Origin: Aliihoeflea sp023389195
GTDB lineage: Bacteria; Pseudomonadota; Alphaproteobacteria; Rhizobiales; Rhizobiaceae
Assembly (NCBI GenBank): GCA_023389195.1
Contig: JAEWET010000050.1
Coordinates: forward strand, 134,691 to 198,690
Direction: 5' to 3'
DNA length: 64,000 bases
The notes beneath the pieces were generated by a model. The model was not told the origin of the DNA, ran no database searches, and saw nothing but the letters and a program-made list of their open reading frames with translations. The position numbers were made by a program, and so were the translations under genes. Position 1 is the stretch's first letter, and each line of letters opens with the position of its first letter. Below, one piece after another: positions 1-8,422 of the stretch.

Positions 1-824
1 GTCGCCATGACGAGCGATTCCTGCGCCTCGCGCTCCAGAACCTCGGTGATGGCCTGGCGCTGCTCTTCTTCCAGCCCCTGCCAGACTTCCTCATTCACGA
101 AAACGGCGAGCACGGCCTGCATGTGGCCGGTCATCGCGATGTGCGACTGCACCTCATAGAGCTTGTTCGCGGTGATCATCGTCAGCGGGTTTTCCTGGCC
201 GACGACCAGACCCGTCATGAGCGCAGTCGGCAGTTCGGCGACCTCGACCGGCGTCGGCGTCGCACCGAAACCCTTGACCATCGACACCCAAAGATCGAGC
301 GGCACGGCGCGGAACGGCTTTCCGGCCAGATCCTCCGGCGACTTGACCTCGAAATTCGACGAGATGTGGCGCGCGCCGCGATAGATGCGGCCGATGATCC
401 GGACGCCGCCTTCGGCGACCAGCTTCTCGTTGATCGCCTGCAGGGCGGGCGAGGTCTGGGGATCGGTCGCGGCCAGAGCATGCGCGCCATCGCGATAGAT
501 GAACGGCGCGTTGAATGCGGCGACCTCGGGCACGATGCGCGCGAGCGACGCGAAATCGTGGTGGCCCATGGAGATCGAACCCATGCGCACGCCGTCGACC
601 ATCTCGGCGACGCCGCCGAGCTGGCTGGCGGGATAGACCTGGACGGTGACCGCATCGCCCGTCGCCGCGGCAATGCCGGTCGCCGCCTCGGCGGCGAAGA
701 TGGTCTGGATGTCGCCTTCGGCGCCGACATGGGCGTAGCGCAGCTCGGCGGCGTGGGCGGATGCCGCCACGCCGACCGCGACGGCGGTCGCTGCAAGCAG
801 TTTCAGGATACGCGTATGGAACAT
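1..824 (-). CDS. TRAP transporter substrate-binding protein, DctP family (3' end beyond window)
   Basis: Periplasmic solute-binding subunit of a tripartite ATP-independent (TRAP) transporter; it captures an organic acid and hands it to the DctQ/DctM membrane pair. The reading frame opens at an ATG at 824 behind GGGAGGAAG and is still open at the left edge, so the last part is missing. The N-terminus is a Sec signal peptide ending about ...SAHAAE. It continues with family features: an LRYAHVG strand, YPASQLGG, and a central segment around FRAVPLDLW and GQENPLTMI. It starts 12 nt after the FadR-type regulator, so the two look co-transcribed. The membrane subunits would lie to the left, outside the window. 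The substrate cannot be told from sequence; C4-dicarboxylates or sugar acids are usual. Confidence 0.9.
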   Translation of the reverse strand, partial: MFHTRILKLLAATAVAVGVAASAHAAELRYAHVGAEGDIQTIFAAEAATGIAAATGDAVTVQVYPASQLGGVAEMVDGVRMGSISMGHHDFASLARIVPEVAAFNAPFIYRDGAHALAATDPQTSPALQAINEKLVAEGGVRIIGRIYRGARHISSNFEVKSPEDLAGKPFRAVPLDLWVSMVKGFGATPTPVEVAELPTALMTGLVVGQENPLTMITANKLYEVQSHIAMTGHMQAVLAVFVNEEVWQGLEEEQRQAITEVLEREAQESLVMA

Positions 825-836
825 TGGACTTCCTCC

Positions 837-1589
837 CTAGATGGTCTTGTCTCGACTGGTCGCCGCAGACTGCGTGAACGCAGCGATGTAGCTCTTGCGG
901 CGGAGCTCATCGCCGATGGCGAAGTGATCGCGCAGGCGGCGGTCGGCGGCATCGCCGTCGCGCTCGACGATCGACAGGAACACCTCGCGGTGTGCCTCGA
1001 ACAGCGAATCCCGGATGTCCGGCACGAACGCCGTCTGACGGCGCCGCTGGACGTGGCTTCGGCGCAGCAGTTCGGAAATCGACTGGTAGAGCATGATCAG
1101 CGCCGGGCTGCGTCCGGCCTCGACCAGCGCCATGTGGAAGGCGAAATCCGCATCGGCGCCGGCGACCGGATCGTGCAGCGTCTCGCCCAGCGTCTGCAAA
1201 AGTCCGCCGATCCGCTCGACGTCGCTGGCGCTCGCGCGCTCGCAGGCGAGGCGAATGGCTTGGCATTCGATCGCCACCCGCGCTTCCATCACGTCGTCGA
1301 GGATGTCGGGCTGCTGGGCGAGGCAGAAGGTGAAGAAATCGGTGAGCACCGACACGTCCGCATGGCGCACATAAGCGCCTTTGCCGTGCCGAATGTCGAG
1401 AAAGCCGAGCATGGCGAGCGAGCGCAGCGTCTCGCGAAGCACCGGGCGTGAGACGCCCAGCCGCAACGCCAGTTCGCGCTCGCCAAGCAGGCGATCGCCG
1501 GCATTGAGCGCGCCGGACAGAAGCTGTTCGCGAAAATAGGCGAACACCTTTTCCGTGCCGAGCAGTTCCTCCGCTCCCTCCGAAAGCAC
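837..1589 (-). CDS. GntR family transcriptional regulator, FadR/FCD subfamily
   Basis: Predicted local repressor of the TRAP operon, about 250 aa. An N-terminal winged helix (roughly residues 10-80, including LGVSRPVLRETLRSL) is followed by an all-helical FCD ligand domain. That domain carries acidic and histidine residues typical of a metal site (DADFAFHMALVEAG, later HREVF and RDHF). I chose the GTG at 1589 because GGGAGGAA lies 4 nt upstream. A longer frame from 1661 would add 24 residues of unlike composition and would place a perfect FadR-type operator inside the gene. The operator at 1613-1627 lies just upstream of this start, pointing to autorepression and control of the downstream dctP gene. 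The ligand is unknown. Confidence 0.88.
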   Translation of the reverse strand: MLSEGAEELLGTEKVFAYFREQLLSGALNAGDRLLGERELALRLGVSRPVLRETLRSLAMLGFLDIRHGKGAYVRHADVSVLTDFFTFCLAQQPDILDDVMEARVAIECQAIRLACERASASDVERIGGLLQTLGETLHDPVAGADADFAFHMALVEAGRSPALIMLYQSISELLRRSHVQRRRQTAFVPDIRDSLFEAHREVFLSIVERDGDAADRRLRDHFAIGDELRRKSYIAAFTQSAATSRDKTI

Positions 1590-1612
1590 CTTGTTCCTCC
1601 CAGTGGCCTTAC

Positions 1613-1627
1613 AGTGGTCATACCACT
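1613..1627. promoter_or_regulatory. FadR-type GntR operator, AGTGGTCATACCACT
   Basis: A perfect inverted repeat with 6-nt arms (AGTGGT and ACCACT) around 3 nt. The core TGGT-N3-ACCA is the consensus of the FadR subfamily of GntR regulators. It sits 23 nt upstream of the GTG start of the FadR-type gene and just downstream of the FAD oxidoreductase stop. The likely reader is the adjacent regulator, acting on its own promoter and the TRAP genes. Confidence 0.72.
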
Positions 1628-1664
1628 TGTGGCGCGATTGCGCCGTGCCGTCAAGCGGCATGGT

Positions 1665-2747
1665 TCAAGGCTTTCGAAATCGCTCCACCCAGCTTCGGTC
1701 GATCCGGTCCTTCAGCCACCAGACGAAGCGGCCCGACACATGGAGCCTGCCGCGGGTGGCGATGGCGTGTTTGGGTCCGGTGGCAAGCATGGCCAGATGC
1801 GTTGCCTGGGGCGACCAGGGTCGAAGCGGCCGACCCAGCGCGCGGGCGCGCAGATTGGCCGCGAGAGGTGGCCCCGCACGAACGGCAAAGACACCCGCCT
1901 TCGGGCGGGACACGCCCTCGATTTCGGCGCAGTCGCCTGCGGCGAAGATGTCCGGATCGGTCACGGTTTGCAGGGTCGGATGGACGGCGACGAACCCGCT
2001 CGGCAGTGCAAGGCCGGTCGCCGTGAGCCAGGATGGTGCCGCGGCTCCGGTCGCGAGGATCGTCAGGTTCGAGGCGATCGGCGGGCATCCGGCGATGCCG
2101 ACATGGTCCGGAGCGATGCGGACGACCTCGGCGTTCTCGTGCAGCACGATGTTGCGTGCCGCCAGGATGCCGCGAACCTGCCTGCGCACGGAAGATGGTT
2201 GCGATTCGAGAAGGTCGCCGCCGGAAACGAGCACAATCGCGGTCGCCTCCTGCCGATGTCGAAGCGCCAGCGCGATCTCGACGCCCGCCGGACCGCCGCC
2301 GACGATGGCGATGTGCCGGGAGGCCGCGTCGACTGCACTGTCGAGATTCCCGAGGAACGCTCCGAGCGGCTTGACCGGCAAGGCACGGTCGCGCGCGCCT
2401 TCGATATCGTCCACGGCCGGGACGCTGCCGACGTCGAGCGATAGAAGATCGTAGGGAAGCCACGTGCCGTCGTCGAGCATCAGCCGCTTTTGCCGTCGGT
2501 CGATGCCGGCGGCACGTGCGCGGCGATACCCGACGCCATATGCTTCACACAGGCGCGGCAGATCGATTTCGCTCTCGTCGCGGCGGTAGTGCCCCGCAAT
2601 GATGCCCGGAACCATTCCCGAATAAACGACCCGGGTTTCGGGCGAGACGAGCATAATCTCCCAGCCGGGAGGGGACGCCCGACCAAGGTCTTCCACGACA
2701 TGGAGATGGGCATGCCCACCTCCCACCAGCACGATCCGTCCCGCCAA
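1665..2747 (-). CDS. FAD-dependent pyridine nucleotide-disulfide oxidoreductase (SelD N-domain-like)
   Basis: NAD(P)H/FAD oxidoreductase, about 360 aa, of the NADH-dehydrogenase-like group. It resembles the domain often found fused to, or next to, selenide water dikinase (SelD). The N-terminal FAD Rossmann motif is VLVGGGHAHLHV, followed by PETRVVYSGMVPG. A second dinucleotide fold is IAIVGGGPAGVEIAL and the C-terminal FAD motif is DIFAAGDCAEI. I see no CxxxxC redox disulfide, so it is not a classical disulfide reductase. I chose the TTG at 2747 because GGAGG lies 5 nt upstream and the protein then begins at the FAD strand. A TTG at 2792 has no good ribosome site. No selD is in view and the electron acceptor is unknown. 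Confidence 0.78.
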   Translation of the reverse strand: MAGRIVLVGGGHAHLHVVEDLGRASPPGWEIMLVSPETRVVYSGMVPGIIAGHYRRDESEIDLPRLCEAYGVGYRRARAAGIDRRQKRLMLDDGTWLPYDLLSLDVGSVPAVDDIEGARDRALPVKPLGAFLGNLDSAVDAASRHIAIVGGGPAGVEIALALRHRQEATAIVLVSGGDLLESQPSSVRRQVRGILAARNIVLHENAEVVRIAPDHVGIAGCPPIASNLTILATGAAAPSWLTATGLALPSGFVAVHPTLQTVTDPDIFAAGDCAEIEGVSRPKAGVFAVRAGPPLAANLRARALGRPLRPWSPQATHLAMLATGPKHAIATRGRLHVSGRFVWWLKDRIDRSWVERFRKP

Positions 2748-2819
2748 TTCTGCCTCCGCCGTCCGAGCCAGGGTGGCCGACGCGGCCGGCAAAGGCCAGT
2801 CGTCTTTGCGTGCGGACGA

Positions 2820-3359
2820 TTACATCGAGGCCGTATAGTAGAAGATGTGGCTGCCGACCTTGCCGGTCTTCTGCAGCTTCTTCGACCAGAACGGCGCGAC
2901 ATAGTCGGCATGGTAGTGCGTCGACTGGGCAATGTCGCCGCGCGAAGCCTTGCAGGCGTCGTCGCAGTTGAAGGCGAACACCGCTATCTTTTGCGCCATG
3001 CGGTGCGCGGCACGCTCGTTGAATTCGTCGGCCAGATCATCGCAGGCGAAGGAGAACTGGCAGGCATTCTTGCGATGGGCGTTCTGGTAGACGACATCGC
3101 AGACCGTATCGGGATAGAAGCTGCTCGCGACGCGATTGAGGACGACCTGGGCGACCATGTTCTGACCGCGGACGGGCTCGCCACGCGCTTCGAAATAGAT
3201 CGCCGCAGTCAGGCATTCGATCTCCTTGTTGTAGCTTCGATAGGTCGGGGCCTCGGTGGCAATTTCCGGCTTTTCGGGCAGCGGGGCTGCGTTGGCGCGC
3301 GTAAGGGCGCTGAAGGCGGCGATGGCGATGAGGATCGCCGCTGCGAACGGTCGGTGCAT
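2820..3359 (-). CDS. SleB-family cell wall hydrolase, exported
   Basis: Predicted periplasmic peptidoglycan hydrolase of the Hydrolase_2/SleB family, named after the spore-cortex lytic enzyme SleB, 179 aa. A signal peptide of about 24 residues ends near RANA-A. The hydrolase domain runs from about residue 45 to the end. It includes YFEARGEP with the conserved glutamate, the VLNRV helix, a cysteine-rich stretch CDVVYQN...NACQFSFACD and the C-terminal THYHA motif. There is no peptidoglycan-binding domain, so it is the short form common in Rhizobiales. A paralogue lies at 47652-48236 with the same central motif. The gene is monocistronic. The biological role, such as wall turnover, is inferred from family. 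Confidence 0.85.
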   Translation of the reverse strand: MHRPFAAAILIAIAAFSALTRANAAPLPEKPEIATEAPTYRSYNKEIECLTAAIYFEARGEPVRGQNMVAQVVLNRVASSFYPDTVCDVVYQNAHRKNACQFSFACDDLADEFNERAAHRMAQKIAVFAFNCDDACKASRGDIAQSTHYHADYVAPFWSKKLQKTGKVGSHIFYYTASM

Positions 3360-3528
3360 GGTCGCTCTGGTTTTGTTGATGACGCGGCGCTTTTGTCAGG
3401 CCAATGCGTCCGCAATCCGAACCCCAGGTGACGAAAACGTGACGAACCGGAAGGTGCACGCGGCGTTTCGACGCGCCGGGCACCCAACATCCGCTGTTCG
3501 GTGGACGAATTCGGCCGCCAATCATCTG

Positions 3529-3557
3529 TTGAAGCGCGCGACCGGTTCGGCTATGAC
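3529..3557 (+). promoter_or_regulatory. Predicted sigma-70 promoter of tRNA-Arg
   Basis: TTGAAG at 3529-3534 and TATGAC at 3552-3557 are separated by 17 nt. The tRNA starts 33 nt after the -10 box, a sensible distance for a leader removed by RNase P. The segment 3360-3590 shows no gene on either strand. Confidence 0.5.
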
Positions 3558-3590
3558 CAACGCGTCCAGCGGCGCCGCGCGCGCCGCCTG

Positions 3591-3667
3591 GCACCCGTAG
3601 CTCAGCTGGATAGAGTGTCGCCCTCCGAAGGCGAAGGTCACAGGTTCGAATCCTGTCGGGTGCGCCA
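3591..3667 (+). tRNA. tRNA-Arg (anticodon CCG)
   Basis: A full cloverleaf can be drawn. The acceptor GCACCCG pairs with CGGGTGC, and the D arm contains GCTCAGCTGGATAGAG. The anticodon stem TCGCC/GGCGA encloses loop CTCCGAA, giving anticodon CCG, which reads the arginine codon CGG. The T arm contains AGGTTCGAATCCT. The 3' CCA is encoded (3665-3667). Confidence 0.96.
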
Positions 3668-3682
3668 TTTCCTCCAATCAGA

Positions 3683-4042
3683 TCAGTCGTCCGGGGTCGG
3701 CGTTTTGCCAGCGCGAAATTCGGCCAAGAGTTCGTCGATCCTGTCGAGAAAATCGCGTTGCTGGTCGAGCGTCTTCAGGCGCTTTTCCGAGCTCAGCAAT
3801 GCCGCGCTCTGGCGATCCAGTTCGTCGGCCAGTCTGGCGCTCGAAGGTTTTCGGTCCAAGGCGTCGAATGCGAATGCCGCATCGTCGCGACGCTGCTCGT
3901 AGCGGCGACGCAGGCCGTCACGTTCCTGCACGACTTCCTCGCGAAGGGACGCGATCGCCGCCGAAAGACGGTCGAAGCGCTGCCTGTCCGTGTCGTCGTC
4001 ACGCGAGGCCGATCGGCTGCGGAAGGGTTTGAACAGGTTCAT
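3683..4042 (-). CDS. Small charged coiled-coil protein, function unknown
   Basis: A cytoplasmic protein of about 119 aa that I do not recognise. It starts with a short hydrophobic/basic segment (MNLFKPFRSRS). The rest is strongly charged, rich in Arg, Asp, Glu, Leu and Ala with heptad-like spacing, so most of it should form a coiled coil. No cysteines, membrane segments or catalytic motifs are visible. I chose the ATG at 4042 because AGAGGGA lies upstream. The frame stays open 33 codons further, but without a ribosome site. It lies 25 nt from the stop of the ExoH-like gene upstream on the same strand and may be its operon partner. Confidence 0.6.
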   Translation of the reverse strand: MNLFKPFRSRSASRDDDTDRQRFDRLSAAIASLREEVVQERDGLRRRYEQRRDDAAFAFDALDRKPSSARLADELDRQSAALLSSEKRLKTLDQQRDFLDRIDELLAEFRAGKTPTPDD

Positions 4043-4067
4043 ATGCACTTTCCCTCTTGCTTCGAGA

Positions 4068-5216
4068 TCATCGTATCTGCGGAGCGACCGATTTGCGATC
4101 TGCGGCAGGCCTGCCGGCACTCGCTGGCCGCTTGCCGGCATTGAACAGAAATGCCGCCGGCGCGAAACGGCTGACGAGCTGCAGGCCGATGATGGCGGCG
4201 ACGATGGCGAGGACGGGTTGCAGGAAGAACGAAACCGCGAACAGATCGGAGCCGTAATTTCCGAAGACCCGTCGCAACAGGATGCCGCCGAAGGTGAACA
4301 GGATCGCGTGGCTGCAGAAGAGGAAGAACGCGTAGGGCTCGAACCGGATCAACAGCGATCCGATGCGCGAGCGGCGCAGAACGTCCGTCAGAAGCCAGCA
4401 TCCGGCGGCCATGGTCACGCGCAGCAGCGTGTCCAGCACGATGCGCAGCGTCTCGTTCATCTCACCGATCGACACGCGCCCGATGCGCAAGGCGAGAAAG
4501 ATCGCCACCATGATGGCGAGGCCGGCCAGGAGCGGCCGCAGCGCGCGGTCGAGCGACCATTCGCCGATATCGGCCAGGCGCAGCCACATGCCGATGGCGA
4601 AGAACAAAAGCAATTGCGGCCGCTGCATGAAATACCAGTCCGTGCCGAACAGCGTATAGGCGGCCAGCATCGCGAACACCGCCGGCGCCGAACGGCGCAG
4701 GCCGATCAGCAGAAGCGGCGAGACGAGACAGCAGACGAACAGGTCGCGCAGGAACCAGAGCGGGACGACCAATGGCCATTCGGTCAGCGCGAGAAAGGCA
4801 TTGGCGATGCCGAGCGGCGTCGCCTGCGGCATGTCGCGCCAATTGTCCGAAAGCACGCCATAGGCGACGAGCAGCGCAAGCATCAGCGTGTTCCACGAAA
4901 GAAGCGGAACGACGAGGGTGCGCAGCTTAGCGGAGACGACGCGCGCCGGGCCCGCCTTGACGAGGCTGGAAACGATGAAATAGCCCGAGACGATGCCGAG
5001 CAGGGAGACGGAACTCAGGCCGATCAGCCGCGTGAGGACGAAATAGACGATGTCGAAAAACCCGGCCTCGCGATCGTAGACGTTCTCGGCTATGCCGGGC
5101 TGCACGTGGACGAAGGTCATGAAAGCGATGCACAGCGTTCGCGCGATCGCGACACGCTGCGACATGGAGTTCGAAACAGGTGGAACGACGTAGGGTAGAG
5201 GATGGGTCGGCAACAT
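4068..5216 (-). CDS. exoH: ExoH-like membrane acyltransferase (succinoglycan succinyltransferase)
   Basis: Integral-membrane acyltransferase-3 family protein, about 382 aa with some ten hydrophobic segments. The N-terminal signature MSQRVAIARTLCIAFMTFVH and the LTEWPLVVPLWFLRDLFVCC stretch match what I know of S. meliloti ExoH, which adds succinate to succinoglycan. They do not match ExoZ, the acetyltransferase. The family uses acyl donors at the inner membrane. I chose the ATG at 5216, with GGAGAAG 3 nt upstream. In S. meliloti exoH is next to exoK; here it is at the other end of the exoKLAMONP block, beyond exoP and a phosphatase gene. The acyl group is inferred from similarity. Confidence 0.8.
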   Translation of the reverse strand: MLPTHPLPYVVPPVSNSMSQRVAIARTLCIAFMTFVHVQPGIAENVYDREAGFFDIVYFVLTRLIGLSSVSLLGIVSGYFIVSSLVKAGPARVVSAKLRTLVVPLLSWNTLMLALLVAYGVLSDNWRDMPQATPLGIANAFLALTEWPLVVPLWFLRDLFVCCLVSPLLLIGLRRSAPAVFAMLAAYTLFGTDWYFMQRPQLLLFFAIGMWLRLADIGEWSLDRALRPLLAGLAIMVAIFLALRIGRVSIGEMNETLRIVLDTLLRVTMAAGCWLLTDVLRRSRIGSLLIRFEPYAFFLFCSHAILFTFGGILLRRVFGNYGSDLFAVSFFLQPVLAIVAAIIGLQLVSRFAPAAFLFNAGKRPASAGRPAADRKSVAPQIR

Positions 5217-5289
5217 CGACTTCTCCGGTCTTGTATGGGCCAGCCGCGCCTCAGGCTGAAGCGGACGTGTCCGGGCGCGAGTTGAGGGC

Positions 5290-6084
5290 ATGACAGGCTG
5301 GAATCTGCCAAAGCTGTTCTCTTCCGGGTCTTCCGAAACGGGTCAGAGGCGCGGTCCGGCGCGGCTTCGCCTCGATATCGACGGGCTCGTCGTCTACGCC
5401 GTCGGCGACGTGCATGGCTGCCTCGACGAATTGCTGGCGCTGGAGGCGGTCATCGCCGATGACGCATCGCGGCTTGCCGGCGAAAAGCTGATCATCATGC
5501 TCGGCGACTATGTGGATCGCGGCCCGCGCTCGCGCGACGTGATGGAGCATCTGTCGCGGCCGCCGCCGCCAGGCTTCAACCGCATCTGCCTGATGGGCAA
5601 CCATGAGCGGTTCATGCTCGATTTCCTCGACGACCGCATCGCGCTCGCCGACTGGCTGACGGTCGGCGGGTTGCCGACGCTTGCCTCCTACGGCATCGAA
5701 GCCGGCGATTTGCGCGCGCTGGGTTCCGATCCCGCACGCATCGCCGCCAGGGTGCGGGCGGCCGTCCCGGCGCATCACACGGATTTTCTGCGCGTGATGC
5801 CGATCCTGATCGACACCGGCCATTTCCTGTTCGTTCATGCCGGCATCCGGCCCGGCGTCGCGCTCGAGGACCAGCGCGACGAGGATTTGCTCTTCATCCG
5901 CAAGGCGTTCCACGAGGCGTCGCACCGTCTGCCGCGCTATGTCGTCCACGGACACACGCCGGTCGACACGGCCGAGCGCACCGGCCGCCGGATGAATCTC
6001 GATACCGGCGCATTCAGAACCGGGCGCCTGAGCGCGCTGCGCATCTGGCAAAACCGCGGCCGCTTTCTTTCGAACCGCCACTAG
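5290..6084 (+). CDS. PPP-family metallophosphatase
   Basis: Soluble calcineurin-like phosphoprotein phosphatase, 264 aa. The dinuclear metal motifs are all present: GDVHG (residues 39-43), GDYVDRG (72-78) and GNHE (103-106). Later histidines follow in FVHAG and VHGHTP. The layout matches bacterial Ser/Thr phosphatases of the PrpA/PrpB type and diadenosine tetraphosphatase relatives. It lies between exoH and exoP; its stop overlaps the exoP stop by 4 nt (CTAG, 6081-6084) in convergent orientation. A role in dephosphorylating an exopolysaccharide protein is possible but only inferred from position. Confidence 0.85.
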   Translation: MTGWNLPKLFSSGSSETGQRRGPARLRLDIDGLVVYAVGDVHGCLDELLALEAVIADDASRLAGEKLIIMLGDYVDRGPRSRDVMEHLSRPPPPGFNRICLMGNHERFMLDFLDDRIALADWLTVGGLPTLASYGIEAGDLRALGSDPARIAARVRAAVPAHHTDFLRVMPILIDTGHFLFVHAGIRPGVALEDQRDEDLLFIRKAFHEASHRLPRYVVHGHTPVDTAERTGRRMNLDTGAFRTGRLSALRIWQNRGRFLSNRH

Positions 6085-8381
6085 CCGCTCTGCTCGCCAT
6101 AATAGGCGGCATAGCGATGGAAGTAGCGTTCCGCGCCGCCTGCCGAACCGTATTTGGGCAGGCGCTTCATGTCCGTCTTGTTCAAGATGACGCCCATCGT
6201 CCTGGCGGCGATCTGCGGTTCGCCCTGCAGGGTCTGCCGAACGAGCGCGCGAGGGGTCCCGCCCCATTCGGTGACGAACAGGAAGCCGTCGGCGAGCGGC
6301 GCGAAGGCGCGGGCGTCGATCACGGGACCGAGCGGCGGCAGGTCGATGACGATATAGTCGAAATGACTGCGCATCTCCTCGAGCATCGTGCCCATCGCCT
6401 GGCCGGAGATCAGTTCGCTGGTATGGGACAGCCTTCCGCGGAGGACCGCCGGCAGGATCGACAGGCCCGTCTTCTGGTCCGCCAGAAGCGCATTCTGCCA
6501 GGCAACGCGCCCGACGAGCGCTTCGACCAGTCCCGCCTTGGGCTGCGATCCGAGCCGGCGGCTCAGGCCCGGATTGCGCAGATCGCCGTCGATCAGGACC
6601 GTGCGAGCGCCATTGGCCGCAAGCAGTCCGGCGAAGTTCGCGGCCGCCGTCGTCTTGCCCTCGCGCGGCAGAACGGACACGAAGCCGATGACCTTCGAGG
6701 GCTTGTCATGCAGCACCACGTCGCTTGCCAGCTTGGCGCTGCGCAGGGTGTCGGCGAAAAGCGAGGCGGGGGAAAAGACGGCGATCCTCAAGAGGCTCGA
6801 ACCGGTATGGTCGAGCGCGCTCGGCTCGCCGGTCGGCGTGCTGGGTTGCGCCCGCGTCGATCGGGTCGAGCCCAACAGCGGCAGGTAGCCGAGAAAATCG
6901 AGGCCAAGCCCGTCGCGGACGTCGTCGCCGGTGCGCAGGAAGCGCTCGCGGAATTCAAGCAATCCGCCGATGCCAGCCCCGGCCATCAGGCCCAGCGTCG
7001 CGAAGAGACCGAGGGCGAGCGTCTTGCTGGGGCTAGAGGGCGAAACCGGGTTGTTCGCCTGCGAAATCACACGGGCCTCGGCGATGGGGAAGGATTGCTG
7101 CTGCGAGGCCTCCTCGTAGCGGGCGAGGAACGTCTCATAGAGCTTTCCAAGCGCGGAGGATTGCTGCTCCAATTCGCGCAGCTTGACCATCGACTGGCCG
7201 GTCGCCGAACTCTGGCCGCTCATCGTCCCGACATTTTCGCGCAGCGAAGCCTCACGGGTGCGCGCCACCTCAAATTCGGTCCGGTAGCTTTCCGTGACCT
7301 GGCGCAGCTCCTGGAAAATCTGGCGGCGGAGCTCGCCGCCCTGATTGCGCAGGGCAACGGCCTGCGAATGATCCTCGCCGAACCGCGCCTCGATCTCCTG
7401 TGCACGTTCGGTGATCGACAGGTAGCGTGTCTTAAGGTCGGTCAGGACAGAATTTTGCGCCAGGTCCGTGGGGATGATCGCGTTGTCGACAGCGTTCTCC
7501 TCGCCGCTGTCGATGATCGCCTTGTACTGGTCGTAGCGGGCGCGCGCATTGGCCGTCTCGGCCTGCGCCAGGACGAGCTGATTGTTGAGGTCAGACAATT
7601 GCTGTTCCGAAACGAGTTCGCCGCGGGCGGCAGTCAGGCCGTTTTCCGCACGAAATTGTTCGGCCGCCATCGAGGCGGACAGCCAGTCGGTGCGCAGCTG
7701 ATCGAGACGCCCCTGGAGCCAGGTGACGGCAAGCTGCGTTGCGTCGAAATTCGCGTCGAGCTGGTCGGACAGATATTGTTCGGCATAGGCGCGCGCGACC
7801 GATCCGGCGATCTCGCGATCCTTGGCGCTGTACTTGACCTCGATGACGAAGCTGCGCCCGACGCGTTCGGCAACCAGGTTCTGCTGGAGGATCGCGGCAG
7901 CACGCCCGATGCGCGCCTCTTCAGACGGTTCGCCGGCACTTCCACTGCCTGAAAGCAGGCGTGCGAGCGAGCGGACCTGACTGCGCAGCCAGCCCTGCGG
8001 AGACTGCGGCGGATCGAGAAACGCGGGATTGTCGTGCAGGTCGAGCGTTTCGACGACCACGCGGGCGAGACGTGCCGATTTCAGTATCTCGACCTCGCTG
8101 GCGACCATGGAATCGGCCTGGCTGGGCGCCGGCCGGGCTTCCCGTTCCTCGGTGAATTTGGTCAGGTTCTCGTCGAGCAGGATGCGGGTCGCGGCCGTGA
8201 AGGTGGGCGGTGTCACCAGCAGGAATACGCCCCCCAGCACCAGTCCCAGCGCCGCACAAATCGCGACGAGGGACAGGCGTCGGCGCGCCATCGCAAGCAG
8301 ACGATCGAGATCGATGAACTGGTCGGAATCCGCCGGCCTTGTCAGCCGGCGGGTATCCAGGGGTGTATTGCTGTGGTGCAT
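6081..8381 (-). CDS. exoP: ExoP, polysaccharide co-polymerase and tyrosine autokinase
   Basis: Inner-membrane chain-length regulator with a cytoplasmic BY-kinase, about 766 aa. The Wzz domain begins after a transmembrane segment near residues 38-58, is followed by a long periplasmic coiled coil, and ends with a second membrane segment near 452-474. The C-terminal kinase has Walker A LPREGKTT near 570, Walker A' VLIDGDLRNP near 600 and Walker B YIVIDLPP. A tyrosine cluster ends the protein (YFHRYAAYYGEQSG) and is the expected autophosphorylation site. I placed the start at the ATG at 8381; the frame extends to 8984, but that part lies antisense to nothing useful and overlaps exoN. Last gene of the exoKLAMONP operon. 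Confidence 0.93.
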   Translation of the reverse strand: MHHSNTPLDTRRLTRPADSDQFIDLDRLLAMARRRLSLVAICAALGLVLGGVFLLVTPPTFTAATRILLDENLTKFTEEREARPAPSQADSMVASEVEILKSARLARVVVETLDLHDNPAFLDPPQSPQGWLRSQVRSLARLLSGSGSAGEPSEEARIGRAAAILQQNLVAERVGRSFVIEVKYSAKDREIAGSVARAYAEQYLSDQLDANFDATQLAVTWLQGRLDQLRTDWLSASMAAEQFRAENGLTAARGELVSEQQLSDLNNQLVLAQAETANARARYDQYKAIIDSGEENAVDNAIIPTDLAQNSVLTDLKTRYLSITERAQEIEARFGEDHSQAVALRNQGGELRRQIFQELRQVTESYRTEFEVARTREASLRENVGTMSGQSSATGQSMVKLRELEQQSSALGKLYETFLARYEEASQQQSFPIAEARVISQANNPVSPSSPSKTLALGLFATLGLMAGAGIGGLLEFRERFLRTGDDVRDGLGLDFLGYLPLLGSTRSTRAQPSTPTGEPSALDHTGSSLLRIAVFSPASLFADTLRSAKLASDVVLHDKPSKVIGFVSVLPREGKTTAAANFAGLLAANGARTVLIDGDLRNPGLSRRLGSQPKAGLVEALVGRVAWQNALLADQKTGLSILPAVLRGRLSHTSELISGQAMGTMLEEMRSHFDYIVIDLPPLGPVIDARAFAPLADGFLFVTEWGGTPRALVRQTLQGEPQIAARTMGVILNKTDMKRLPKYGSAGGAERYFHRYAAYYGEQSG

Positions 8382-8422
8382 AAGGGGTCGCGCCTGCGGC
8401 GCGTCTCGCTTTCTGGCCCGGC

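Noticed and set aside
123..1451. Plus-strand frame of 442 codons over the TRAP and GntR genes.
   Set aside because: Antisense shadow; the minus-strand frames have a signal peptide and helix-turn-helix, this one has no recognisable feature.
6117..7952. Plus-strand frame of 611 codons opposite exoP.
   Set aside because: Codon-mirror of exoP with no family motif. exoP on the other strand is certain.
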